Source: Bradyrhizobium iriomotense (GTDB lineage Bacteria; Pseudomonadota; Alphaproteobacteria; Rhizobiales; Xanthobacteraceae). Taken from it: a DNA stretch of 64,000 nt. Below, one piece after another: positions 24,989-33,280 of this stretch. A program made the translations under genes and the position numbers. The stretch is from the NCBI RefSeq assembly GCF_030160715.1, contig NZ_BSOW01000012.1, forward strand, positions 1-64,000. Direction: 5' to 3'. The notes beneath the pieces were generated by a model that did no database searches, had not been told where the DNA came from, and saw only the letters and a list, made by a program, of their open reading frames with translations. The number at the start of each line of letters is the position of its first letter. Within the stretch, counting starts at the first letter, position 1.

Positions 24989-25684
24989 ATGTTCAAGACC
25001 GTAATGACACTCTTCCGCGGTAGCGTGGCCGCTGCTGGCGAGGAGCTGGAAGACCGGACGGCGCTTCTGATCCTGGATCAGCAGATGCGCGACGCGGCCG
25101 CCGCCGTCGAGCGCAGCAAGCGGACGCTGGCGCTGGCCATTGCCCAGGACCAGCAGGAGGGCCGGAGGCTCGAGGCGACCTGCGCCCGCATCTCCGATCT
25201 CGAGACGCGTGCCACGGCAGCACTCGATGGCGGCCGCGAGGACCTCGCGAAAGAGGCCGCCGAAGCGATCGCGGGCCTCGAGGCTGATCGTGATGCGGCG
25301 ATGACCGCACGCGCGCTGTTCGCGAGCGAGATCGCCCGGCTGAAGCGGCAGGTCGCGAGCGCGCAGGCCCGCATCACCGAGCTCGATCGCGGCCGTCGCC
25401 TCGCCCGTGCATCGGAGGCGGTGCGCTCGCTTCGCCGCAGCGGCATCGAGGTGGCGCGGCCTTACGAGTCCACGCTGCCGGAAGCCGAGAATACGCTGAA
25501 GCGCCTGCGCGAACGGCAGATCGAGGCGCAGGCCGCGGACGATGCGCTGGTCGAGCTGGATGCGGCCACCGGTCCGCTCGCCACCGCCGAGAAGCTTGCC
25601 GAGCAGGGCTTTGGCCCCCGGCTCAAGACGACCGCGGACGACGTGCTGGCGCGGTTGAAGTCCAAGCGCACGCCGACTGACTGA
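24989..25684 (+). CDS. pspA: PspA/IM30-family membrane-stress protein
   Basis: A 231-residue, almost wholly helical coiled-coil protein starting MFKTVMTLFRGSVAAAGEELEDR, the amphipathic N-terminal helix typical of PspA/Vipp1. The body has heptad-like Ala/Glu/Arg runs through about residue 220. PspA binds stressed inner membrane and, in enterobacteria, inhibits PspF. No PspF, PspB or PspC is nearby; control instead appears to be by the divergent TetR-type repressor through three operators. A YiaAB-type membrane gene follows after 47 bases, probably in the same transcript. Confidence 0.85.
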   Translation: MFKTVMTLFRGSVAAAGEELEDRTALLILDQQMRDAAAAVERSKRTLALAIAQDQQEGRRLEATCARISDLETRATAALDGGREDLAKEAAEAIAGLEADRDAAMTARALFASEIARLKRQVASAQARITELDRGRRLARASEAVRSLRRSGIEVARPYESTLPEAENTLKRLRERQIEAQAADDALVELDAATGPLATAEKLAEQGFGPRLKTTADDVLARLKSKRTPTD

Positions 25685-25731
25685 ACCTAACGATCATCAT
25701 TCACCTCAACGCCAAGCAACAGGAGACCATC

Positions 25732-26016
25732 ATGAACCCGACCACCCCGTCCCACAGCCCCGCCTGGATCACCTTCACCTACGTCTCGTTCGCCGCGTCC
25801 GCCTTCATGGTCGGCCTCGGCATCTTCTTCCTGCCGCTGGATTTTTCGATCAAGGGCTACCTCGCCATGGGCTTCCTGATGCTGGTGCAGTCCTGCATCA
25901 CCATGACCAAGACGATGCGCGACAATCACGAGAGCAATCGCCTGGTGAACCGCATCGAGGACGCCAAGGCCGAGCGCCTGCTGATGGAGGTCGAGCGCGG
26001 CCCGCGGGCGGCGTAA
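25732..26016 (+). CDS. YiaA/YiaB-family inner membrane protein
   Basis: A 94-residue protein with two transmembrane helices (about 12-35 and 43-62; WITFTYVSFAASAFMVGLG opens the first) and a cytosolic charged tail (NRIEDAKAERLLMEVERG). The two-helix layout and W-x-x-F-T-Y motif match the YiaAB family, which has no settled function but is linked to stress-induced membrane genes. It lies 47 bases after pspA with its own AGGAG site, so co-transcription under the TetR-type repressor is likely. It may serve as the membrane partner that PspB/PspC provide elsewhere. Confidence 0.8.
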   Translation: MNPTTPSHSPAWITFTYVSFAASAFMVGLGIFFLPLDFSIKGYLAMGFLMLVQSCITMTKTMRDNHESNRLVNRIEDAKAERLLMEVERGPRAA

Positions 26017-26196
26017 CGCTACGCTTATCCAGCTCTATCCGGGTGGCGGATGCCGAGGCATCCGCCACCTCGTGTTGCCTGCGCCGGCTTGTCGCAACAG
26101 CAACAGTTCCTTTACCCTGCAACCGCCGCACGAGGTTGTGCTCATCGCTCCTTAACAGCCTCGCGCGAAGAACCGTCCCGATCACGAGCAGGCGGC

Positions 26197-27222
26197 ATGG
26201 CAGCTTTCGGGAATGGACGAAACTGGGGGCAAGTCCGGCAGAGCGTCGGCCGGCTGCGCGGCTATGTCGCGTTCTGGCTCAAGGCGCTCGCCCAGCCGAG
26301 CATCGATCTCAGCTTGCGCACCCATCCCGGGCATGTGACCCGGATCGTCGAGAGTCCGGGGCTATCGTTGCCGCAAGATGAGCTCGACAAGCTGATCGCG
26401 CAGCTCCGCGAGGTCGCGGCCAAGACGCTGCCGGCCGATGAGCTGACCTACGGCATCTTCTCGGGCGAGCGCGAGCGCCTGTCCCGCGCCATCGTCACGC
26501 TGATCTCCGAGGAGGACGGCGGACGTCCGATCGCGTTCAACGCGCTGTCGGTGATGCAGGTCGAACTCGACGGCGCGCCCGTCGACGTCATCCATCTCGG
26601 GCTGGTGATGGTCGATCCCGATGCGCGCGGGCAGGGACTGTCCTGGGTGCTCTACGGTCTGACCACGCTCGTGCTGTTTCTGCGTGACGGCCTGCGTCCG
26701 CGCTGGATATCCAACGTCACCCAGGTGCCGGCGGTGGTCGGCATGGTCTGCGAGACCTTCTCCGACGTCTATCCCTCGCCGCGCTCCGAGGCGCGGCAAA
26801 GCTTTGCCCATCTCCAGCTCGGCCGTGACATCATGGGTCAGCATCGCGGCGTGTTCGGCGTCGGCGATGATGCCGGCTTCGACGAAAACCGCTTCGTGAT
26901 CACGGATGCCTATACCGGCGGCTCCGATGCGCTCAAGAAGACGTTTGCCCAAGCGCCACAGCATCGCGACGCGCAATATGCCGAGTTCTGCGCCCGCGAG
27001 CTCAACTACGACCGCGGCGATGATTTCCTCCAGATCGGCCGGATCGATCTTGCGGCGGCGCGCGCCTATCTGTTCGAGCAGGTGCCGAACCGTTCGCTGC
27101 CCGGGTTGCTCGTCGCGTCCCTGATTCTCGCCCTGCAACGGCTGGTGCTGCCGGTGATCTATTGGCTCGACGACACCAGGGCCTTTGGCACGCTGCGGCC
27201 TCGGCAGGAGAACGGCCGATGA
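26197..27222 (+). CDS. GNAT-like acyltransferase, hypothetical
   Basis: A 341-residue protein. The central part (HLGLVMVDPDARGQGLSWVLYG, about 125-150) has the beta-strand followed by an R/Q-x-x-G-x pattern of the GNAT acetyl-CoA-binding motif A. The rest is not recognised. A hydrophobic segment near the C-terminus (LPGLLVASLILALQRLVLPVI, about 300-320) may anchor it to the membrane. I chose ATG 26197, where the coding composition begins. Its stop overlaps the start of the next gene (ATGA), so the two are coupled. The substrate is unknown. Confidence 0.6.
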   Translation: MAAFGNGRNWGQVRQSVGRLRGYVAFWLKALAQPSIDLSLRTHPGHVTRIVESPGLSLPQDELDKLIAQLREVAAKTLPADELTYGIFSGERERLSRAIVTLISEEDGGRPIAFNALSVMQVELDGAPVDVIHLGLVMVDPDARGQGLSWVLYGLTTLVLFLRDGLRPRWISNVTQVPAVVGMVCETFSDVYPSPRSEARQSFAHLQLGRDIMGQHRGVFGVGDDAGFDENRFVITDAYTGGSDALKKTFAQAPQHRDAQYAEFCARELNYDRGDDFLQIGRIDLAAARAYLFEQVPNRSLPGLLVASLILALQRLVLPVIYWLDDTRAFGTLRPRQENGR

Positions 27223-28427
27223 GCTCGGCGGTCATCGCCAATGCGATCGTCAATCTCTGCGGCGCGATCGGGCTTGCTGTCGCCATGCTCGCGCTCCATC
27301 GCCGCGATGCGCGCAGTCCGCTGACCCGGCGCCTGCTGGTCGCGCTCGGCATCGTCGCGGTGCTGTTCCTCATGCGCGCCACGGCGTGGCTGACCGGAAG
27401 CTCCGTGATCGACGACCTCTCGGCGATTCCGGCGGCTGCAATTCCGTTCGGTGCGCTGATCGTCACCGAAGGCATGCTGCGGCGGCACGCACCGCGCGCC
27501 CTCAAGATCGCCGTGATCGCCGGGGTCATCGTGCTGGGTTTCGCCGGCGCGTTTTGGCTTGGCCATTTCGACATGCCGTACGCGATTGCGCTGGCGCTGT
27601 TTCAGCTCGGCGGCTTCGCGGCCTGCGCCTGGCTGCTCGCTACGCGCGACCGTCATTCCCTGATGGCATCGGAAAACCGCAGCATCGAGCGCATGATCAT
27701 CGGCGCCGTCATCGTGCTGCCGTTCATCGTCACGGATTTCCACGCGTTGATGCCGGACATGCCGGTCAGGCTCGGTGCCCTCGGTGCGTTGCTGGTGGTC
27801 ACCGCCGTCCTGATCGCCGGCTCGAGCAGCGAAGCGCGCTGGCACGGCGTGCTCCTGACCGCGTTGCGGCTCGCAAGCTCGGCCCTGCTCGGCCTCGCCG
27901 CGGCCTTTGTCGCGCCCGATGTCGACGCCGCCCAGGCCGCGCGCTTCTGCGCCATCGCCGTATCGGGCGTGCTGACCATCGGACTGATGACGGATACGCT
28001 GCGGGCTTACCTGGAGTCAGGCGCGCCGGGCGTGCTGAGCTCGGTCGCGATCTCACCGGCAAGCACGCGCGATCAGCTCATTGCGGAGCTGCTGCACCAT
28101 CCCCTGTTCGAGAGCGCGCAGCGCTACCATGAAGAGGATCTTGCGGCCTACGATCCGCTGTTGCTGCGCAACCGGCTGGCCACGCATCGTGTGCTGCGGC
28201 GGTCGGATGCGCCCTGGGGACATCCGCCGACCGATCCGGCCGTGGAGCGGCTGGTGTCGCTGATGGCGGCCGGTAGCGCGACGCACCTCGTCGTGCTCTC
28301 GTCCGATCCGGTCGATATCCTGGTGCTGGCAGTTCCCGTGATCTCCGCCGATCCCGCCACCGAGACCGCAATCGCGCTGGTGCAGCGGATCCTGATCATG
28401 ACGGATGACCCTGGTGCAACGGTGTAA
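27219..28427 (+). CDS. Polytopic membrane protein with a cytosolic C-terminal domain
   Basis: A 402-residue protein. Seven to eight hydrophobic helices fill residues 1-260, followed by a soluble domain of about 140 residues (STRDQLIAELLHHPLFES to the end) with no recognised fold. It is translationally coupled to the GNAT-like gene by the ATGA overlap at 27219-27222. The pairing suggests the GNAT-like protein modifies a lipid or glycan handled by this membrane protein, but that is only inference from gene order. Confidence 0.65.
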   Translation: MSSAVIANAIVNLCGAIGLAVAMLALHRRDARSPLTRRLLVALGIVAVLFLMRATAWLTGSSVIDDLSAIPAAAIPFGALIVTEGMLRRHAPRALKIAVIAGVIVLGFAGAFWLGHFDMPYAIALALFQLGGFAACAWLLATRDRHSLMASENRSIERMIIGAVIVLPFIVTDFHALMPDMPVRLGALGALLVVTAVLIAGSSSEARWHGVLLTALRLASSALLGLAAAFVAPDVDAAQAARFCAIAVSGVLTIGLMTDTLRAYLESGAPGVLSSVAISPASTRDQLIAELLHHPLFESAQRYHEEDLAAYDPLLLRNRLATHRVLRRSDAPWGHPPTDPAVERLVSLMAAGSATHLVVLSSDPVDILVLAVPVISADPATETAIALVQRILIMTDDPGATV

Positions 28428-28500
28428 AGTGCAGTCTTGCCGATTGTGATTTCGACGCAGGTGCGATAAGGCTCGCCCGCATTCATGGCGGAGATGAGCT

Positions 28501-28707
28501 TTGTCGAAACAATCCTTGCGCGAGGAGGCCGAGCGCCTGATCCGCGAGACGATGGAAAAGAAGAACATCGTCGTCAAGCAGGGCGCGACCCGCATCGAGG
28601 CGGTCTGCGGCAAGTGCGGCGCGCCGAACCGGGTGCAGGCCCCCAAAGGTCAGACCCGCGTCAAGTTCACCTGCAAGCAGTGTGGGCACGAGCAAGAGAC
28701 GCTGTAG
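28501..28707 (+). CDS. Small zinc-ribbon protein (TTG start)
   Basis: A 68-residue cytosolic protein: a charged N-terminal helix, then a zinc ribbon with CGKCGAPN and CKQCGHEQ (four cysteines in two CxxC pairs). The start is TTG at 28501, chosen because GGAG lies 6 bases upstream and the frame before it is not protein-like. Such ribbons bind nucleic acid or partner proteins. It lies 73 bases after the membrane-protein gene and ends 10 bases before the convergent SDR gene. The function is unknown. Confidence 0.65.
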   Translation: MSKQSLREEAERLIRETMEKKNIVVKQGATRIEAVCGKCGAPNRVQAPKGQTRVKFTCKQCGHEQETL

Positions 28708-28717
28708 GCCGTTCCGT

Positions 28718-29569
28718 CTAGCTGCCTTTCACGAACCTCGCAAACGCCTCCGCATAATCCGGATGCCAGCGCGACAGCGCGGGCCGGTTCTCCACGATGT
28801 CGCCGGCCGCCCACAGCATGCGCTTCTCGTCGAGTTCGCGCGGCACGTCGTTGTCCGGGCAGAGGATGTAGAAGTCGCCGGCCTCTAGCCGCGTCATCAT
28901 GAAATCGACCGTCTGCTCCGGCGTCCAGGCGCCTGCAGGCTTTTCGGTGCGGCCGCGCGCGGTGAGCCCGGTGAAGACGAATCCCGGGATCAGGAGATGT
29001 GCGGTGATGCGGCAGTCTTTCGTGTTCCGCAATTCGTGCTGGAGTGCCTCGGTGAACGCCTTCACGCCGGCCTTCGAGACGTTGTAGGCGGGATCGCCCG
29101 GCGGCGTGGTGATGCCCTGCTTCGAGCCGGTGTTGATGATGAGGCCGGCCTTGCCGCGCGCGATCATGCCGGGTGAAAAGATGCGTGCGCCGTTGATGAT
29201 GCCCCACATGTTGACGGCGATGATGCGCTGCCAATTGTCTGATACGCCGAACATCGTGCTGCCCGGCTGGATGCCGGCATTGTTCATTAGCACGTCCGTT
29301 CCGCCAAAGCGCTTTCGTACGGCTGCTTCCAGTTCCATCACGCTCTCGGGCTGGCTGACATCGACCACCGTGGCCATCACATGATCGGCCCCACCGGGCG
29401 CGATCGATGACAGTTTTGTTTCCGCCTGCGTCAGCCGTACCGAATCGACATCGACGATGCAGACCTTCATGCCGCGCCTTGCAAATTGTTCCGCGGCGGC
29501 TAGCCCGATGCCGGACGCGCCACCCGTTATCACGGCAACGTTATTGGCTGACAAGGCAGGGTGCGGCAT
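28718..29569 (-). CDS. Short-chain dehydrogenase/reductase
   Basis: A 283-residue NAD(P)-dependent oxidoreductase. The cofactor motif TGGASGIG (about 15-22), an aspartate after the second strand (CIVDVDS) suggesting NAD(H), NNAG (about 95), and the catalytic Ser-Tyr-Lys set (GSKQG and YNVSK) are visible. ATG 29569 is preferred over an upstream start at 29647. The substrate is unknown; it may be an alcohol or 3-oxo compound. It is divergent from the aldehyde dehydrogenase gene with 200 bases between, so the pair could form an alcohol-to-acid route. Confidence 0.85.
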   Translation of the reverse strand: MPHPALSANNVAVITGGASGIGLAAAEQFARRGMKVCIVDVDSVRLTQAETKLSSIAPGGADHVMATVVDVSQPESVMELEAAVRKRFGGTDVLMNNAGIQPGSTMFGVSDNWQRIIAVNMWGIINGARIFSPGMIARGKAGLIINTGSKQGITTPPGDPAYNVSKAGVKAFTEALQHELRNTKDCRITAHLLIPGFVFTGLTARGRTEKPAGAWTPEQTVDFMMTRLEAGDFYILCPDNDVPRELDEKRMLWAAGDIVENRPALSRWHPDYAEAFARFVKGS

Positions 29570-29769
29570 GGGGATACTCCGGATCACGGTGCGCGGGGGT
29601 GAGAGCAGGCTCGACCTATAGCACGGCAATCCTGCGACCATGCACAAGTCGGCATGGGAGGTCTTCGTTCCGCACCGGCTTTACGCCCATTCGGCACCGC
29701 TGTATTTTCGCCGACCTAACGATCCCGCCCAGATCGAACCCAATCAACGACGTCAGAGGGAGTGCAGCC

Positions 29770-31266
29770 ATGGCTGTGTCGCAGGCTATTCCGATCACGC
29801 GCCATCCGTTCGCCAACGGGTCCTACAAGCAGATGCTGATCGACGGCAAATGGGTCGATGCGGCCTCTAGCAAGCGCTTCGAGACCCGCAACCCCGCGAC
29901 GGGCGAGCTACTCGCAACCGTCGCCGAGGGCGACAAGGAAGACATCGATCGTGCGGTCGCGGCCGCGCGCCGCGCCTTCGAGGGGCCCTGGAGCAAAGTC
30001 AAGCCGTTCGAGCGGCAGAACCTGCTGCTCAAGCTCGCCGACCTCATCGAGAAGAATTTCGACGAATTGGCGCAGCTCGACACGCTCGACATGGGCGCGC
30101 CCGTTAGCCGCACCCGCTCCTACAAGCTGCGCGTGCTCGGCATGCTGCGCTACTACGCGGGGCAGACGACCGCGATCCATGGCGAGACCATCGAAAACTC
30201 GCTGCCGGGCGAGATCTTCTCCTACACGCTGAAGGAGCCGGTCGGCGTCGTCGGCGCCATCATTCCCTGGAACGGCCCGTTCACCGCGACGATCTGGAAG
30301 ATCGGCCCCGCGATCGCGACCGGCTGCACCGTGGTGCTGAAGCCCGCGGAGGAAGCGCCGCTGACCTCGCTGCGCATCGCCGAGCTTGCGATGGAAGCGG
30401 GCGTGCCGCCCGGCGTCATCAACGTCGTCCCGGGCTATGGCGAGACCGCCGGCGCGGCGCTCGCCTCGCATCACGACGTCGACAAGGTCGCCTTCACCGG
30501 CTCGCACGTCACCGGTCAGTCGATCATCCGCGCCTCGGCCGGCAATCTGAAGCGCGTCTCGCTCGAACTCGGCGGCAAGTCGCCGGACATCGTGTTCGCC
30601 GACGCTGACCTCGATGCCGCCGTGCCGGGCGCGGCGATGGCGGTGTTCGCCAATTCCGGGCAGATCTGCAGCGCCGGCACGCGGCTGTTCGTCGAGCAGG
30701 CGATCTATGACGAGTTCGTCGGCCGCGTCGCCGAGTTCGGCAAGAAGCTGCAAGTCGGCAACGGCCTCGATCCAAACACCCAGATCGGCCCGCTCGTTTC
30801 CGAGCAGCAGCTCGAGCGCGTCACCGGCTATCTCGATGTCGGCCAGAAGGAAGGCGCCAAGGCGCTCGTCGGCGGCGGCCGTGTGACTGAGGGCGCGCTT
30901 GCGAAGGGCTACTTCGTCTCGCCGACCGTGTTCGCAGGCGTGCAGGACAACATGCGCATCGCGCAGGAGGAGATCTTCGGTCCCGTGATCTCCGCGATCG
31001 CCTTCAACGACATGGATGAGCTCGTCAAGCGCGCCAATGCGACGATGTTCGGCCTCGGCTCGGGCCTGTGGACCCGTGACGTCAGCAAGGCGCATCATGT
31101 TGCGAAGTCGCTGCGGGCCGGCTCGGTGTGGGTCAATTGCTACCAGGCGATGGACCCGGCCGTGCCCTTCGGCGGCTACAAGATGAGCGGCTATGGCCGC
31201 GAATCCGGCAAGCAGCACGTCGAGGAATATCTCAACGTGAAGGCCGTCTGGATCAAGACGGCGTAA
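29770..31266 (+). CDS. Aldehyde dehydrogenase (NAD-dependent, betaine-aldehyde type)
   Basis: A 498-residue enzyme oxidising an aldehyde to its acid. The general base E266 lies in LELGGKSP and the nucleophile C300 in SGQICSAGTR. The PWNGPF motif marks the oxyanion-binding asparagine region. Length and motifs match the ALDH superfamily. ATG 29770 follows GGGAG at about 8 bases; the upstream frame extension is not coding. Substrate class cannot be told from sequence. Aromatic or aliphatic aldehydes are possible, and the benzoylformate-decarboxylase-like gene 2.5 kb away would make an aldehyde. Confidence 0.88.
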   Translation: MAVSQAIPITRHPFANGSYKQMLIDGKWVDAASSKRFETRNPATGELLATVAEGDKEDIDRAVAAARRAFEGPWSKVKPFERQNLLLKLADLIEKNFDELAQLDTLDMGAPVSRTRSYKLRVLGMLRYYAGQTTAIHGETIENSLPGEIFSYTLKEPVGVVGAIIPWNGPFTATIWKIGPAIATGCTVVLKPAEEAPLTSLRIAELAMEAGVPPGVINVVPGYGETAGAALASHHDVDKVAFTGSHVTGQSIIRASAGNLKRVSLELGGKSPDIVFADADLDAAVPGAAMAVFANSGQICSAGTRLFVEQAIYDEFVGRVAEFGKKLQVGNGLDPNTQIGPLVSEQQLERVTGYLDVGQKEGAKALVGGGRVTEGALAKGYFVSPTVFAGVQDNMRIAQEEIFGPVISAIAFNDMDELVKRANATMFGLGSGLWTRDVSKAHHVAKSLRAGSVWVNCYQAMDPAVPFGGYKMSGYGRESGKQHVEEYLNVKAVWIKTA

Positions 31267-31276
31267 TGTTCATTCC

Positions 31277-31297
31277 CCTCCCGCTTCCGGCGGGAGG
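31277..31297 (+). terminator. Hairpin after aldehyde dehydrogenase gene
   Basis: CCTCCCGC (31277-31284) pairs with GCGGGAGG (31290-31297) around a 5-base loop, 11 bases after the stop codon, and AGAATTTT follows. The stem and weak T-run fit a factor-independent terminator separating this gene from the old-yellow-enzyme gene. Confidence 0.5.
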
Positions 31298-31385
31298 AGA
31301 ATTTTCCCTTTGCGGGGCGGCTCCTTTTGCGGCGGCCGCCCCTTGTTATATGATCCGCGTCCTTCCATTGCCATTTGGGGCCCAC

Positions 31386-32513
31386 ATGAAATTCCCGGCA
31401 TTGTTTCAACCGTTGCAGATCGGTCCGTACAAGCTTGCGCATCGCGTGGCGATGGCGCCGTTGACGCGCATGCGGGCCGAGCGCGAGAGCTTTGCACCGC
31501 GGCCGCTCAATGCCGAATATTACGGCCAGCGCGCCACGCCCGGCGGCCTCATCATCGCCGAAGCCTCGCCGGTGCTCTCGCACGGCCGCGGTAATCCCGG
31601 CACGCCCGGCATCTATTCGGATGCGCAAGTATCGGGCTGGCGCAAGGTCGTCGATGCCGTGCATGCCAAGGGCGGCATCATCTTCCTCCAGCTGTGGCAT
31701 GTCGGCCGTGTCTCGCATTCCTCCTTCCATGGCGGCGAGCTGCCGGTCTCGGCCTCCGCAATCCCGATCAAGGCCGAGGGCATGAAGGCGATGACCGCCG
31801 ATGGCAAGATCGCCGACTACGAGACGCCGCGCGCGCTCGAAACCGAAGATGTCAAGGGCATCGTCGAGGCGTTCCGGCAGGCCGCGAAGAACGCGCTCGC
31901 CGCGGGCTTCGACGGCGTCGAGATCCACGGCGCCAACGGCTATCTGCTCGAGCAGTTCTTGCAGTCGCGTAGCAACCAGCGCACCGACGAATATGGCGGC
32001 TCGATCGAGAACCGCTCGCGCCTGCTGCTCGAGGTCACGCAGGCCGCAATCGACGTCTGGGGCGCGAACCGCGTCGGCGTGCGGCTGTCGCCCTACGGCA
32101 TCGCCAATGATTCCGGCGAGCCGGATCCGATGCCGCTCTATACGCATGTGGTAAGGGCATTTGACAAGCTTGGGCTAGCCTACCTGCACATCATCGAGCC
32201 GCGTTCCAGCGGCGCCGGCCGCGCCGAGGTCGACTGGCAGAATGTGCCGTCGGCTATGGTGCTGTTCCGCCCGCTCTATGGCGGCGTCCTCATCGCCGCC
32301 GGCGGCTTCACCGGTGAGACCGCGAATGCCGCGATCGCCGATGGCCATGCCGACCTCATCGCGTTCGGCCGCATCTTCATCTCCAACCCCGATCTGCCGC
32401 GCCGCCTGCAGCACGACTATCCGGTCACGCCCTACAATCGCGCGACGTTCTACGGCGGCGAGGAGAAGGGGTACACGGATTATCCGGTTTATGATGAGTT
32501 GACGCCGGCGTAG
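31386..32513 (+). CDS. Old yellow enzyme-type alkene reductase
   Basis: A 375-residue FMN-dependent ene-reductase. The substrate-binding pair is in EIHGANGYLLEQF (H and N, about 180-186). RSNQRTDEYGGS, the FMN-phosphate segment AGGFTG and GRIFISNPDLP are all typical. It reduces activated C=C bonds or nitro compounds using NAD(P)H, like NemA. ATG 31386 starts a canonical N-terminus (MKFPALFQPLQIG); a longer overlapping frame is rejected. The gene follows the aldehyde dehydrogenase after 119 bases with a hairpin between, so it probably has its own promoter. Confidence 0.9.
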   Translation: MKFPALFQPLQIGPYKLAHRVAMAPLTRMRAERESFAPRPLNAEYYGQRATPGGLIIAEASPVLSHGRGNPGTPGIYSDAQVSGWRKVVDAVHAKGGIIFLQLWHVGRVSHSSFHGGELPVSASAIPIKAEGMKAMTADGKIADYETPRALETEDVKGIVEAFRQAAKNALAAGFDGVEIHGANGYLLEQFLQSRSNQRTDEYGGSIENRSRLLLEVTQAAIDVWGANRVGVRLSPYGIANDSGEPDPMPLYTHVVRAFDKLGLAYLHIIEPRSSGAGRAEVDWQNVPSAMVLFRPLYGGVLIAAGGFTGETANAAIADGHADLIAFGRIFISNPDLPRRLQHDYPVTPYNRATFYGGEEKGYTDYPVYDELTPA

Positions 32514-32524
32514 GCAATTTCCTC

Positions 32525-32633
32525 CGTCATTCCGGGGCGACGCGCAGCGTCGAACCCGGAATCCATTCCTCCGTCTCAACATGCCGCCTGATGGATTCCG
32601 GTCCCGCGCCTTTCGGCGCGTCCCGGAATGACG
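32525..32633. repeat. Intergenic palindromic repeat, CGTCATTCCGGGG family
   Basis: A 109-base element whose ends are inverted copies (CGTCATTCCGGG on the left, CCCGGAATGACG on the right) with an internal CCCGGAATCCAT/ATGGATTCCGG pair. A related element lies at 41982-42080. Confidence 0.75.
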
Positions 32634-32668
32634 AGCTTGATTTGTTGCGCGATCGCCAACACAATTTC

Positions 32669-32754
32669 CGTCATTGCGAGGAGCGTAGCGACGAAGCAAT
32701 CCAGACTGTCTCTGCGGAAAGATTCTGGATTGCTTCGCTGCGCTCGCAATGACG
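32669..32754. repeat. Intergenic palindromic repeat, CGTCATTGCGAGGAGCG family
   Basis: An 86-base element with terminal inverted repeats CGTCATTGCGAG and CTCGCAATGACG, and an inner GAAGCAATCCAGA/TCTGGATTGCTTCG pair, so nearly the whole element can fold into one long hairpin. It ends 19 bases before the GFA-family start codon, so it may be in that mRNA. Confidence 0.8.
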
Positions 32755-32773
32755 ATGGAGGCAGGGAAACGTC

Positions 32774-33280
32774 ATGGCCAAAGCCGCAGTCGCCGCAGGA
32801 ACCGCCACCGGCCAATGCTTGTGCGGCAAGGTCGCCTTCGAGATCGACGTGCCGGCGCGCTGGGCCTGGCACGACCACTCAACATCCAGCCGCCGCGCCC
32901 ATGGCGCGGCTTATGCGACCTATGTCGGAAGCTGGAAGAAGCGTTTCCGCATCACCGCCGGAAAGACCGCGCTGACCCGCTATGAGGACAAGGCGACCAA
33001 GACGGCGCGCAGCTTCTGCTCGCATTGCGGCACGCCGATCGCCTATGAGCGCCCGCGCGGCCCGCACATGGTCAACATCCCCCGTGCGCTTTTCAACGAG
33101 CGCACCGGCCGTCAGCCGCTCTATCACATCGCGATCGAGGAACTCCAGGAATGGGCCTATACCGGCGAGCCGCTGGTGCCGCTGAAAGGCTTTCCCGGCG
33201 TGGTCTGGCAGCGCTCGAAAAAGAAGAAGCGCGCTAGCGGCGAGGACCCTTTTGAGCTCGGCCGCGAGGAGGCGCTTTAG
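32774..33280 (+). CDS. GFA/CENP-V-like protein lacking the CHC zinc motif
   Basis: A 168-residue protein of the glutathione-dependent formaldehyde-activating (GFA) fold. The structural zinc cysteines CLCG (about 15-18) and CSHCG (about 82-86) are present. The catalytic-zinc motif usually written C-H-C-x-x-C is replaced by HDHSTSSRRAHG, so the second zinc site and classical activity are probably lost. The C-terminus is lysine-rich (RSKKKKRAS). It overlaps the 3' end of the convergent TfoX-like gene by 47 bases. The role is unknown; an aldehyde- or thiol-related binding function is possible. Confidence 0.72.
   Translation: MAKAAVAAGTATGQCLCGKVAFEIDVPARWAWHDHSTSSRRAHGAAYATYVGSWKKRFRITAGKTALTRYEDKATKTARSFCSHCGTPIAYERPRGPHMVNIPRALFNERTGRQPLYHIAIEELQEWAYTGEPLVPLKGFPGVVWQRSKKKKRASGEDPFELGREEAL

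Noticed and set aside
29908..31218. A 436-codon open frame antisense to the aldehyde dehydrogenase
   Set aside because: The sense frame has all ALDH motifs in order. The antisense product has no domain and mirrors high-GC codon structure.
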